A stretch of DNA of 39,420 nt from positions 1-39,420 of the forward strand of contig JAUCBJ010005846.1 of the NCBI GenBank assembly GCA_032718475.1, given 5' to 3'. A program made the position numbers and the translations under genes. Each line of letters opens with the position of its first letter. Within the stretch, counting starts at the first letter, position 1. The stretch is from Nemertoderma westbladi. Lineage: Eukaryota; Xenacoelomorpha; Nemertodermatida; Nemertodermatidae. The notes below the pieces were generated by a model. That model was given only the letters and a program-made list of their open reading frames with translations, was not told where the DNA came from and ran no database searches. Positions 10,743-20,483 of the stretch are shown here, in pieces.

Positions 10743-10904
10743 ACTTTTCTAGTCTCTTGATATTTTACTGTAGTTTTTAAATTAAATATAAATTTGTGTG
10801 TAAATTAATCGCCAGGATGTCGACGGAACTTTTCTAACTAAATTCAACAGTTTTCCCTAACAAATTATCTATACGGCCTACCCACCTTTTGGCTCCAAAC
10901 GTAA

Positions 10905-11349
10905 CCTGCTGTCTTTACAGCTCTCTCTGTCTAACCTCCCTCTAGCGGGAGTATTAGCAGTCCCACATTTGGATCAAAACGTGACTAACTGGCCACTCAG
11001 CAGTCTCCTTAGCTACCCAATCAGATCGCTCCCTGATACGGTATTTAAGGGTCTGCTTGCCACTTTTTACTCACTCTCAAGTCGACAACCTGGTGCCTTG
11101 TGCAAACCCCTGCTGCAAAATCGACTGAATTAATTGTTTTCTTCCTATTTCCTTATCATTCAAAATATAAAATAAACTCAGTTATCGCTCACATTAAAAT
11201 AAACTTTTTCACACTCAACTTCTAATGAACTTTTTCACCTTCTACCTCTACTTTGGGAGCCGTCTCTCAGTTGCACTCCCTTTGGCAACTGGCGTTACTA
11301 CATCGAAGGACTCGGTCTAAATCTACAACGCCCAGTTTTCGCCACATTG
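10905..11349 (+). repeat. Possible solo LTR
   Basis: LTR-like layout: a C-rich start (CTCTCTGTCTAACC), a TATA-like GGTATTTAAGGG at about 11039, several AATAAA or ATAAAATAAA signals near 11170-11210, and an end such as CTCGGTCTAAATCTACA. I could not find a convincing TG...CA pair with a 5-bp target duplication, so this is tentative. Confidence 0.25.
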
Positions 11350-12200
11350 TGTGTAATAAATATAGGCCTATTCGTAATCTAATATTTCGGTATAATTTAG
11401 TGTGTGATTAAATATTGTATGTAGGCCTACATTGTTTTACTCTTTAGGCGTATATTATTAAGTCTGTGAATTGTATTATTTTGCCAATATAATTAATTAA
11501 TTAATTATATATATAAGTATATATTAAAAGCACATTCAGTAGGCCTAATGCATTGATTAAGCCTATGCAGCTATGGCAAGAAAGAAGTACATCTGCTTAT
11601 ATTGTAATGGAGAAGAACTACCGAAAAGGCATAATGCGACGACATGTCCCCGGAAGAAACGTGACCTCGAAAAACTAAAACGTTAGTTGCTCATACTGTA
11701 GTTAAATGTCTTATACTATAAATAGAACTATACCGGTATATTACTGCAGTACTGTTTCATTCATTACCCTGATACCGGTACCTGCTTCTACCAATCGTGT
11801 TTCTGGCAGATCAATATTTTTATTCAATACTTTACTTTCCTTTCAATCGTTTGTGTTACTTATAAATAAGCCTATACAGCTATAGGCCTATAGGCTATGT
11901 TATGTAAAATAAATATCTCGTTTTACAATGCTTTGTAGGCCTACATATCTCTGTTAAATCAATTTTTATCGCCATTACAAATAAAACGACATGCGCCAAT
12001 GAGTCTTCTGCATTCTGCATAGCATGATGTATAACTAATAGTTTTGGGAATAAAAATAAATGCCTCACGTGAACTACGTATTACAGTTAGTTGCATTAAC
12101 ACCTCAACTCCAATTCATTTATTAATATCACCTGGGAACTACGTACCGGTACGTACGGAACAACATATGAACCACATGAGGGTACATATAAATTCAACAA
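11350..12200. other. AT-rich stretch with one small ORF
   Basis: Contains the 37-codon zinc-knuckle ORF at 11573-11686. Otherwise it is AT-rich, with many AGGCCTA and ACCGGTA words and no other feature I can support. Confidence 0.5.
11573..11686 (+). CDS. Small zinc-knuckle-like peptide or exon (37 aa)
   Basis: The ATG-to-TAG frame encodes a 37-residue, strongly basic peptide. Its cysteines and histidine are spaced C8-x2-C11-x8-H20-x4-C25 (CLYCNGEELPKRHNATTC), followed by a PRKKRD basic tail. This is the CCHC arrangement of nucleic-acid-binding knuckles with a longer first loop. The content is unlike the surrounding AT-rich DNA. It could be a true small protein, a terminal exon of a larger gene, or a fragment of a transposase or Gag-like protein. 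No promoter or partner exon is identifiable. Confidence 0.35.
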   Translation: MARKKYICLYCNGEELPKRHNATTCPRKKRDLEKLKR

Positions 12201-12223
12201 CAACAAATCTTTGAGAGCTGGCT

Positions 12224-12470
12224 GGGGGGGGGGGGGGGGGGGGGGGTACTCGACCCATATCCCATGTTGGCGAATTAATATCCCGTCTCATTGTTAAATT
12301 CTCAAATTAGGGAAAGGGGCAGGTTACAGTGGCACGTTATTTTAACCAAAACAATAAACTAAACACAATAGAACAGGTTACAGTTTTATTTTTGAGAGTA
12401 ATCTGTTGTTATTTGCGTCCAATTTCCCCTGGCAGCCTGGAGAGGAATGCATTTTTATTGCGCCCACAAA
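12224..12470. mobile_element. MITE, family 1, ends degraded
   Basis: It starts with a G23 run (12224-12246) in place of the usual AGGGGGG end. It then has the ordered family 1 blocks GGCGAATTAATATCCCG, GGCAGGTTACAGTGGCACG, AACCAAAACAATAAACTAAA and GAGAGGAATGCATTTTTATT. The right terminal repeat is missing where the SINE begins. Confidence 0.75.
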
Positions 12471-12605
12471 GATGATAACACTCTCCATAGCAAAAATTAT
12501 CCACTGACCCTATTGGGGCTCGAACCCGGTACCTAGATTTCATTCAAAGTTCCGCTTATCATCACCAGGGTGTGCGGTCCTTTACCAACTGAGCTTCCAG
12601 ATCAG
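12471..12605 (-). mobile_element. tRNA-derived SINE
   Basis: On the minus strand there is an A-box-like AGCTCAGTTGGTAAAGG and a B-box GGTTCGAGCCCC about 60 nt downstream. Further downstream is CAGTGGATAATTTTTGCTAT. The tRNA-like head with a stretched middle and a non-tRNA body fits a Pol III-transcribed SINE better than a tRNA gene. The body meets the end of a family 1 MITE. Confidence 0.55.
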
Positions 12606-12743
12606 ATATAGAATTTGTTCGCTAAGGAGTGGGTCATCAAATCAAGTCCCTTTCTAAAAAGTAAAAAAAAGTAAACCCAAAGTAACGCATCTCATCACCC
12701 AAAGTATAGTTCCTACAACGCTATTCTAGACATGTGGCATGGA

Positions 12744-12762
12744 GGGGGGGGGGGGGGGGGGG
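12744..12762 (+). repeat. G19 homopolymer
   Basis: G run inside duplication copy 1. The equivalent site in copy 2 holds a G22 run at 13922-13943. Confidence 0.95.
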
Positions 12763-13120
12763 TGTGACTTAACCTGTGATAAAATATATCAGGAGGGGTG
12801 GGCTTGACGTAACCTGTGATAGTATATTCAACACTTTGTTATAAGTATAACACTACAAATCGTATATAAACTAAGGCGTTAGTGGACTGTATGTATATTG
12901 ATTTGTATGAGACAGCGCTGATTCTGCAAAAGCTAGAAATGTATTATATTCGCACGCGTCGGCCCGTAATTAATAAGCAGAAATGTGATTGGCGCAAGTT
13001 TGTGGTGCTGCTTCCCAGTTAATTACTGAACACTCCCTCCTCTTTCTTCGTGACCCACTAGTGCCAGTGATCGTCATAATAGTGCACCCCAATCTATGAA
13101 TATTCTTAGCCTGTTGTTTT

Positions 13121-13250
13121 TATAATATATTTATTAATATCTTTGTTTTCAGAAACAACTGAAACCCAACAGGAGTACTCCCCGATCGGGAGCAGGGAGA
13201 AGGCGGTGGTAGAGATGGAGCCATAAGGACAGTAAACAGTACCGGTGAGT
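13121..13250 (+). promoter_or_regulatory. Promoter-like module and leader exon, copy 1
   Basis: TATAATATAT begins at 13121, and the A of TCAG (13149-13152) lies exactly 30 bp downstream, as in a TATA/Inr core promoter. A 92-nt segment (13153-13244) then ends at the consensus donor CCG|GTGAGT. The alternative reading is an internal exon whose acceptor is TTTGTTTTCAG. The leader carries a three-codon upstream ORF (ATGGAGCCATAA) and a near-palindrome CTCCCCGATCGGGAG. Splicing to the acceptor at 20453-20454 would put it in front of the giant Rep/helicase ORF. That link is inferred. Confidence 0.5.
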
Positions 13251-13627
13251 TTTATCAATATTTTCTACGGTTTTGTCATTGTTTAACGCAATCACAAACA
13301 AAAATTTAATTAAACTAGTTTAATGTAGATTAAATTGAAATTATTTAAACATTATGTCACCAAAGACCGGTACTTTAGTTGAGTTTATATTTGAAACTTA
13401 CACCGGCCACAAAACATAGTTAATTAATATATTTGGTGAAAATTCCAGTGCAAAAACAGCATTGTAGACGGTTCGTATAGGAAACTAGAACATAGTTCCA
13501 ATGCCAAGTAATTGATTTCAGAGCGAGTAAGCCAGAACTTTATTTTATTTAGACCAACACATTTTAAACCAGCACGTTTTTTATTTATTTTTACTGTAAT
13601 ATATAATACTAACTGCTGGATCGAGAT

Positions 13628-13840
13628 GGGGGGGGGGGGGGGGGGGGATGGACACACAACACTCCTTGGCGTTTCAGCAATATTAATTATCAATTTAGAG
13701 AAAGGAGCTCGTTATAGAGGCAGGTTATTCTAACCAAAACAATAAACGAGAGTCTATGACACAGGTTATTGTTTGATTTTTGCTCGTAATCAACTGTTAT
13801 TTGCGTCCAATTTCCCCTGGAGATAGGCTGAATTTAGTAT
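13628..13840. mobile_element. MITE, family 1, degraded
   Basis: A G20 run (13628-13647) stands at the left end, followed by family 1 blocks (CTCCTTGGCG, AGAAAGGAGCTCGTTA, TCTAACCAAAACAATAAAC, GTAATCAACTGTTATTTGCG, AATTTCCCCTGGAGA). The right end is lost and no target duplication is visible. It separates the two duplication copies. Confidence 0.65.
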
Positions 13841-13921
13841 ATTTATTTATGTTGGATGTTATTTATGGTTGTTTAGAAATAACTGAAAATCTACAACGTT
13901 ATTCTAGACCTGTTACATGAC

Positions 13922-13943
13922 GGGGGGGGGGGGGGGGGGGGGG
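13922..13943 (+). repeat. G22 homopolymer
   Basis: G run at the position in copy 2 that matches 12744-12762 in copy 1. The tract therefore predates the duplication, or the site is prone to G expansion. Confidence 0.95.
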
Positions 13944-14937
13944 TTGGTGGTCGTGACGAAACCTGTGATAAAATATACCACACTTGGTTATAAGTATAAA
14001 ACTACAAATCAAACTACTAATCGGACCTAATGGAATGCGTTAGTCGGCCGCATATTGATTTGTATGAGCCAGCGCTGATTCTGTAAATGTACAAAATATT
14101 ATTTCATTATGTATTTTGTTATATTTTGAGATATATGTTGCGTTTGTTTTTGAATCTCGCTCTTCTTTAAGTTATTTTTAGTATGACGTAAGTAATTCTC
14201 CGATTACAGTTATTATGATATGAAGGTGGGTACCGGTGTTTATATTATTATTCTTTTTAACTTGCTTATGACTACGTTGATTTCTGCTGTGTATGTCTGC
14301 TATACCCTTAGTTGAATAAAGGAATCAGGAAGTATCTTTACTACTTAACCCCTTATTATAAATCGCTCTCACAAATGCTATCAAACACACACGCGGTAAC
14401 ATCAAACCATCGCGTTTATTTTAAGTCCGGAAATCCCAACTACCCTATATTCTTTCGGGACAGTAAAAGTTCGAAATGTATTATATTCGAACGCGTCGGC
14501 CCGTAATTAGCAAGCAGAAACGTGATTGGCGGAAGTTTGTGGTGCTGCTTCCCAGTTAATTACTGTACAATCCCCTTTCTTTGTCACATTGCCCTTCCCT
14601 TCTCCCTTTGAACTTCTTCTCTCTTATTGACATTTCCCGGCTTGGCCCCTTGAGAATGCCTTCCATTTTGAGGCGAAACCTACCGGTCAGCTGACTGCCG
14701 TCCACTGATCACTGTTTGCATGCAACGCTAGGTCTCGGTTACTTTTCACTTTGTGGTACTGCTGTACATACCTACCGGTAAGGTTTTCTACTTAACTTGC
14801 TTCACTAATAAAATTAAAACGATTAATATTTCATGATAACTCAAGTTGTTATGTTTTAAAGACAAACAATGTGTCCACTAGTGCCAGTGATCGTCCTAAT
14901 AGTGCACCCCAATCTATGAATATTGGCCTGTTGTTTT

Positions 14938-15068
14938 TATAGTATATTTATTAATATCTTTGTTTTCAGAAACAACTGAAACCCAATCAGTAGTACTCCC
15001 CGATCGGGAGCAGGGAGAAGGCGGTGGTAGAGATGGAGCCATAAGGACAGTAAACAGTACCGGTGAGT
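14938..15068 (+). promoter_or_regulatory. Promoter-like module and leader exon, copy 2
   Basis: TATAGTATAT begins at 14938, and the A of TCAG (14968) is again 30 bp downstream. The 93-nt leader (14970-15062) keeps the three-codon upstream ORF and the GTGAGT donor (15063-15068). Keeping spacing, mini-ORF and donor while the flanks diverge suggests these parts mattered before or after duplication. It is the nearer candidate first exon for the ORF starting at 20484. Confidence 0.5.
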
Positions 15069-15206
15069 TTTATAAATATTTTCTACGGTATTGTCATTGT
15101 GGAACGCAATCACAAACAAAAATTTAATTAAACTAGTTTAATGTAGTTTAAATTGAAATTATTAAAACTTTATGTCACCAAAAACCGGTACTTTAGTTGA
15201 GTTATT

Positions 15207-15922
15207 GGACGGATCCAAGTTGGATGTCCTTATTTCTCATACGTTTGTTTGTTTGTTTGTGTGTTTGTTTGTTTTTTGTTTGTTTGTTTGTTTGAACACA
15301 CAACTGTTGATGGAATTTGATGAAACTTTGATGATGGGTTCATTATCGGACCTGCAGTAGTTGTGTATACAAGGTTGGTTGTGAGGAACCTGTTGGTTGC
15401 CTAGCAACAAAGAAATTAATTCTAGAATGACCGATCATAATAATTGTAGAATTCACTCAATAGAAATTATGTCTACACAGTTTAGAAAGAAAGAGAAACA
15501 GGAAAGTTTAGAAATATTAATTATTTTATTATTTATTTATTAATTTATATTATTAATTATTTTATTATTTATTTATTAATTTATATTATTAATTATTTTA
15601 TTATTTATTTATTAATTATGGTGGCGAATTCATTTTTTCCGCTCCATTTGCTATAGAGTTGGATCATCCTTAGTCCTGTTTAATTACTTATAATTTATTA
15701 ATTATATTATTAATTATTATTTGTGGAAGAAGATACATTTCCTACAAATCGTGTTTTTTTAACATACAATAATAATTGTATACTTGTACAGCCGGTACTT
15801 TGTCCAATGTTTCGTGTTTTATTATTAGGCTGCCCTTCATAGGCGCGTAATTTATTACAACAATATTGGTGGCAATGGATCCGTCCATTATTGCCAGTTC
15901 TCGTCTGGCCTGGTAAGCTTGT
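15207..15922. repeat. Interspersed repeat inserted in copy 2
   Basis: This block breaks the copy 1/copy 2 alignment. Much of it recurs at 19555-19925 (GAACACACAA, TTCATTATCGGAC, GGACCTGTTGGTTGCCT, ATTAGGCTGCCCT, GGCAATGGATCCGTCCATTA). It includes a TTTG microsatellite (15243-15294) and a 36-bp AT-rich tandem repeat. No coding frame is convincing. Confidence 0.65.
15511..15618. repeat. 36-bp AT-rich tandem repeat, three copies
   Basis: Three nearly identical copies of ATTAATTATTTTATTATTTA plus TTTATTAATTTATATT. Non-coding. Confidence 0.9.
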
Positions 15923-16054
15923 ATATTTGAAACTTACACGTGTCACAATATATTGTTAATTAATATATTTTGGAGAAAATTCCAGTGCAAAATCAACATT
16001 GTAACTGTTCGGGTAGGAAAGTGGAACATCAATGCCAAGTGGGTGTAAACGTTA

Positions 16055-18706
16055 AGCAGACAGTGGTGCAGACATAGGTGCAGACAGTGGTGCAGACAGT
16101 GGTGCAGACACTGGTGCAAACAGTGGTGTAGACAGTAGTGCAGACAGTGGTGCCGACACTGGTGCTGTCAGTGGTGCAGACAGTGGTGGAGACCAGTGGT
16201 GCAGACACTGGTGCAGACAGTGGTGCACACACTGGTTCCCACATTGGTGCAGACAGTGGTGCAGACAGTGGTGCAGACAGTGGTGCAGACATAGGTGCAG
16301 ACAGTGGTGCAGACACTTCAGCAGACAGTGGTGCGGACTGTGGTGCAGACAGTGGTGCACGCACTGGTGTCGACACTGGTGCTGACAGTGGTGCTGTCAG
16401 TGGTGCTGACACTGGTGCAGACAGTGGTGCAGACCAGTGGTGCAGACACTGGTGCTGACAGTGGTGCACACACTGGTTCCCACATTGGTGCAGACAGTGG
16501 TGCAGACACTGGTGCAAACAGTGGTGCAGACAGTGGTGCAGACACTGGGCAGACAGTGGTGCAGACACTGGTTCAGACAGTGGTGCAGACACTGGTTCAG
16601 ACAGTGGTGCAGACAGTGGTGCAGACACTGGTTCAGACAATGGTACTGTCAGTGGTGAAGACAGTGGTGCAGACAGTGGTGCAGACAGTAGTGCCGACAC
16701 TGGTGCCGACAGTGGTGCAGACACTGGTGCAGACGCTGAGGCAGACAGTGGTGCAGACAGTGGTGCAGATAGTGGTGCAGACAGTGGTGCAGACACTGGT
16801 GCAGGCAGTGGTGCAGACACTGGTGTAGACAGTGGTGCAGACAGTGGTGCAGACAGTGGTGCAGACATTGGTGCAGACACTGGTACAGACAGTGTTGCAG
16901 ACACTGGTTCAGACAGTGGTGCAGACACTGGTTCAGACAGTGGTGCAGACAGTGGTGCAGACAGTGGTGCAGACAGTTGTGCAGACAGTGGTGCCGACAC
17001 TGGTGCCGACACTGGTGCCGACAGTGGTGCAGACACTGGTGCAGACAGTGGTGCTGACACTGGTGCAGACAGTGGTGCAGACCAGTGGTGCAGACACTGG
17101 TGCTGACAGTGGTGCACACACTGGTTCCCACATTGGTGCAGACAGTGGTCCAGACACTGGTGCATACAGTAGTGCAGACACTGGTGCATACAGTGGTGCT
17201 GACACTGGTTCAGACAGTGGTGCTGACACTGGTTCAGACAGTGGTGCAGACATTGGTGCATACACTGGTTCCGACAGTGGTGCACACACTGGTGCCGACA
17301 GTGGTGCAGACACTGGTGCAGACAGTGGTGCAGACAGTGGTGCAGATAGTGGTGCAGACAGTGGTGCAGACCCTGGTGCAGACACTGGTGCAGACAGTGG
17401 TGTAGACAGTGGTGCAGACAGTGCTGCAGACAGTGGTGCAGACATTGGTGCAGACACTGGTACAGACACTGGTGCAGACAGTGGTGCACAGGCAGTGGTG
17501 CAGACACTGGTTCAGACAGTGGTGCAGACACTGGTTCAGACAGTGGTGCAGACAGTGGTGCAGACAGTGGTGCAGACACTGGTGCAGACAAAGGTGCTGA
17601 CAGTGGCGAAGACAGTGGTGCAGACAGTGGTGCAGACAGTGGTGCCGACACTGGTGCCGACAGTGGTGCAGGCAGTGGTGCAGGCAGTGGTGCAGATAGT
17701 GGTGCAGACACTGGTGCAGGCAGTGGTGCAGACACTGGTGTAGACAGTGGTGCAGACAGTGGTGCAGACAGTGTTCCAGACACTGGTGCAGACAGTGGTG
17801 CACAGACAGTGGTGCAGACACTGGTTCAGACAGTGGTGCAGACAGTGGTGCACACACTGGTGCCGACAGTGGTGCCGACAGTAGTGCAGACAGTGGTGCA
17901 GACAGTGGTGCAGGCAGTGGTGCAGACACTGGTGCCGATAGTGGTGCCGACAGTAGTGCAGACAGTGGTGCAGACAGTGGTGCAGACAGTGGTGCAGACA
18001 ATGGTGCCGACACTGGTGCAGACAGTGGTGCAAGCACTGGTGCAGACAGTGGTGTAGACACTGGTGCCGACACTGGTGCAAACACTGGTGCAGACAGTGG
18101 TACAAACACTGGTACAGAAAGTGGTGCACACACTGTTGCAGACACTGATGCAGACACTGGTGCAGACAATGGTGCTGACAGTGGTGAAGACAGTGGTGCA
18201 GACAGTGGTGCAGACAGTGGTGCCGACAGTGGTGCAGACACTGGTGCCGACACTGGTGCATACAGTGGTGCAGACAGTGGTGCAGATAGTGGTGCAGACA
18301 CTGGTGCAGGCAGTGGTGCAGACACTGGTGTAGACAGTGGTGCAGACAGTGGTGCAGACATTGGTGCAGACACTGGTACAGACAGTGTTGCAGACACTGG
18401 TGCAGACAGTGGTGCAGACAGTGGTGCACGGACAGTGGTGAAGACACTGGTTCAGACAGTGGTGCAGACAGTGGTGCACACACTGGTGCCGACAGTGGTG
18501 ACGACAGTGGTGCAGACAGTGGTGCAGACAGTGGTGCAGGCAGTGGTGCGGACACTGGTGCAGACAGTGGTGCAGACACTGGTGCCGACACTGGTGCAGA
18601 CAGTGGTGCAAGCACTGGTGCAGACAGTGGTGTAGACACTGGTGCCGACACTGGTGCAAACACTGGTGCAGACAGTGGTTCAAACACTGGTGCAGACACT
18701 GGTTCA
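16055..18706. repeat. 12-bp minisatellite, about 220 units, with higher-order repeats
   Basis: The basic unit is GGTGCAGACAGT, alternating with GGTGCAGACACT. A distinctive composite (ACCAGTGGTGCAGACACTGG ... CACTGGTTCCCACATTGG) recurs at about 16190, 16433 and 17079, so the array grew by copying blocks. Twelve is divisible by three and most frames lack stops. That yields long open frames on both strands, for example 17783-16029 and 18780-17536 on the minus strand (SAPL/CLHH repeats) and 16832-17743 on the plus strand (VQTV/GADS). I treat these as by-products. The non-repeat start of the 18780 frame (KEDVKRHLAEEGLSKYE) is the only part that looks like ordinary protein. Confidence 0.9.
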
Positions 18707-19291
18707 TACTTAGAAAGTCCCTCTTCAGCAAGGTGCCGCTTCACATCTTCTTTAAGATGTAAGTAGCACGAGTGGATCAAGGAGGCTATAGAAGATGACC
18801 AGGAATTAATTAGGACCTTTTCACGGTCAGTTCCAATAGCTCGTATGTTTCGCAGCTGTGTTCGAAATAATAGTTAGTGAACTGTAGTTAGTTAATGTAT
18901 ATCCCCAGCATAAGAAAATAACTTGATTAATTCGTTTTATTAATAAGCAGTGACTCCAGTAAAAGTAAACAAATGAAACATTATCTGTATAAAGCAGCTC
19001 ATGTACTGTATAAACAATCAAACACTGTCGCTTAAGCCTCATTCCTTGGAGACATTGCTGCTCACAGTTTGTAGACATTATTGTTTATATGAAAACGGGA
19101 ATAACGATTAATTACTTTACTTTCGTACACACCACTTAGAATTATTTGTAATCAGGGCACATTCACCCCCACGCAACCCGACTTGCACTACATACTACCT
19201 CCCTACATCATGTAGAACCTTTCAGTATTATATTATACGCGCGTATTTGTAGATGATAAAGTCTATGATAAAATAAAATATAATAAATATT
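18707..19291. other. No gene recognised
   Basis: Unique-looking AT-rich DNA between the two satellite patches. The first 75 bp could encode, on the minus strand, a short charged helix that runs into the satellite frame. Nothing else stands out. Confidence 0.5.
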
Positions 19292-19491
19292 ACCAGTGTC
19301 TGGATCAGTGTCTGCACCAGTGTCTACACCAGTGTCTGACCACTGTCTGCACCAAGTGTATGCTCCAGTGTCTGCTCACTGTCTGCACCACTCTCTGCAC
19401 CACTGTCTACACCAGTGTTTGCACCACTGTCTGCACCAGATGTCTGCACCACTGTCTGCACCAGGTGTCTGTACCAGTGTCTGCACTACTG
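19292..19491. repeat. Inverted patch of the 12-bp minisatellite
   Basis: About 16 units reading CAGTGTCTGCAC, the reverse complement of the main array 0.6 kb upstream. It ends exactly where a family 1 MITE half begins, which suggests a rearrangement breakpoint. Confidence 0.85.
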
Positions 19492-19553
19492 TTGAGGCGG
19501 GATATTAATTCGCCAAGATGGGATATGCGTCCAGTTTTCCCCCCCTGTCTCTA
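19492..19553. mobile_element. Right half of a family 1 MITE
   Basis: TTGAGGCGGGATATTAATTC through GTCCAGTTTTCCCCCCTGTC matches the terminal 60 bp of the inverted-orientation copies at 4746 and 10498. The other half is missing. Confidence 0.75.
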
Positions 19554-19554
19554 T

Positions 19555-19925
19555 TTCTCACACGTGTAGGTGTATGTGTTATGTGTTTGTTTGTTTGAAC
19601 ACACAATTTCTTGCACTTTATGTTCATGGAATTGGATGAAACTTTGCTGATAGGTTCATTATCGGACTTAGTTGTGTATGCAAGGTGTTGGTTGCAAGGG
19701 ACCTGTTGGTTGCCTACAAATATTTCCTATATTTCCTATATATTTCCTACAAACGGTGTTTTTTAAAATACAATATAATTGTATACATGTACAGCCGGTA
19801 TTCGGCCCAAATTTTCGTTTTTCATTATTAGGCTGCCCTGCATAGGAGCGTAATTTTTTTACAACAATATTATTGATGGCAATGGATCCGTCCATTATTG
19901 CCAGTTCTCGGCTGGCCTGGTCAGT
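19555..19925. repeat. Second copy of the 15207-15922 repeat
   Basis: Shares CTCACACGT, TTTGAACACACAA, TTCATTATCGGAC, TACAGCCGGTA, ATTATTAGGCTGCCCT and GGCAATGGATCCGTCCATTA with 15207-15922, in the same order. It lacks the AT-rich 36-bp tandem part. Confidence 0.75.
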
Positions 19926-19962
19926 AAATATATTTAGTAAGTAAATAAATTTGTAAAAGTAA

Positions 19963-20075
19963 ATATATTTGGAGAAAATTACAGTGCAAAAACAGCATTG
20001 TAACGGTTCGTGTAGGAAACTGGAACATAGTTCCAATGCCAAGTAATTTATTTCACAGCGAGTAAGTCAGCCTTT
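19963..20075. repeat. Third copy of the 13424-13540 block
   Basis: GTGCAAAAACAGCATTGTA, GGTTCG, AGGAAACTGGAACATAGTTC and CAGCGAGTAAG match 13424-13540, and in part 15950-16042. Upstream modules of the giant ORF therefore exist in at least three copies, the last only 400 bp from its start. Confidence 0.8.
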
Positions 20076-20295
20076 ATTTGACTACTGTGGGATCTATTCC
20101 TATAATCTTGTAATATAGTTTAATTTATTGAATATTGATTATAAATGCTTGATAACTATACAAATATCGAAAGAAGATATATTATAATTAATTTTAGATT
20201 GCCGTATTGAAGATAGGTATTAATGTTACAATATTTAGAAGAAAGGGTTTACTTTGAAATTGAAAAATTTGAGTGTGACTACGACTGGGATGGGA

Positions 20296-20316
20296 GGGGG
20301 GGGGGGGGGGGGGGGG
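20296..20316 (+). repeat. G21 homopolymer
   Basis: G run 168 bp upstream of the giant ORF's ATG, within the presumed intron of the leader. Confidence 0.95.
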
Positions 20317-20439
20317 ACTCTTAGCGCAAATATCTGTACCTTTGTTTGTAGAGTTGCATTTTGTGCCCTTCTTTGACATTCGATTCTTGATATCTGTGTC
20401 CGTGTGTTCAGGTGAATATTACATAATAATTAATTGAAC

Positions 20440-20483
20440 ATTTATTTTTTCCAGACTCACATATTCAGATTCAAAGCAACGAA
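20440..20483 (+). promoter_or_regulatory. 3' splice site and start context of the Rep/helicase ORF
   Basis: A pyrimidine-rich run TTTATTTTTTCCAG ends at 20454, and the ATG follows after a 29-nt 5' leader (20455-20483). The start context GAAATGG has a purine at -3 and G at +4. The arrangement implies an upstream non-coding exon. Candidates are the two GTGAGT-ended leaders at 13153-13244 and 14970-15062. Confidence 0.6.

Larger units (their letters stand above)
12713..13560 (+). repeat. Tandem duplication, copy 1 (promoter-like module)
   Basis: Matches 13891-15206 in order: CTACAACGCTATTCTAGAC, a G run, ACCTGTGATAAAATATA, TTATAAGTATAA, ATTGATTTGTATGAG, GCGTCGGCCCGTAATTA, CACTAGTGCCAGTGATCGTC, then the leader. 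Start-to-start distance is about 1180 bp. The last part (13424-13540) also recurs at 15950-16042 and 19963-20075. Confidence 0.85.
13891..15206 (+). repeat. Tandem duplication, copy 2 (promoter-like module)
   Basis: Second copy of 12713-13400, enlarged by extra sequence at about 14105-14470 and 14580-14868. It is cut at about 15206 by another inserted repeat. The continuation of copy 1 (TATTTGAAACTTACAC) reappears only at about 15924. Confidence 0.85.

Noticed and set aside
15172-15360. 62-codon frame with Phe/Val/Cys-Leu repeats
   Set aside because: It reads through a TTTG microsatellite. The related copy at 19555-19925 does not keep the frame.
16029-18780. Long open frames (up to 584 codons) on both strands as proteins
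   Set aside because: They arise from a 12-bp unit without stops. The peptides are pure unit repeats and overlap one another on opposite strands.
20412-20454. 43-nt mini-intron (CAG|GTGAAT to CCAG) upstream of the ATG
   Set aside because: It is shorter than a plausible intron. A long intron ending at 20454 is more likely.
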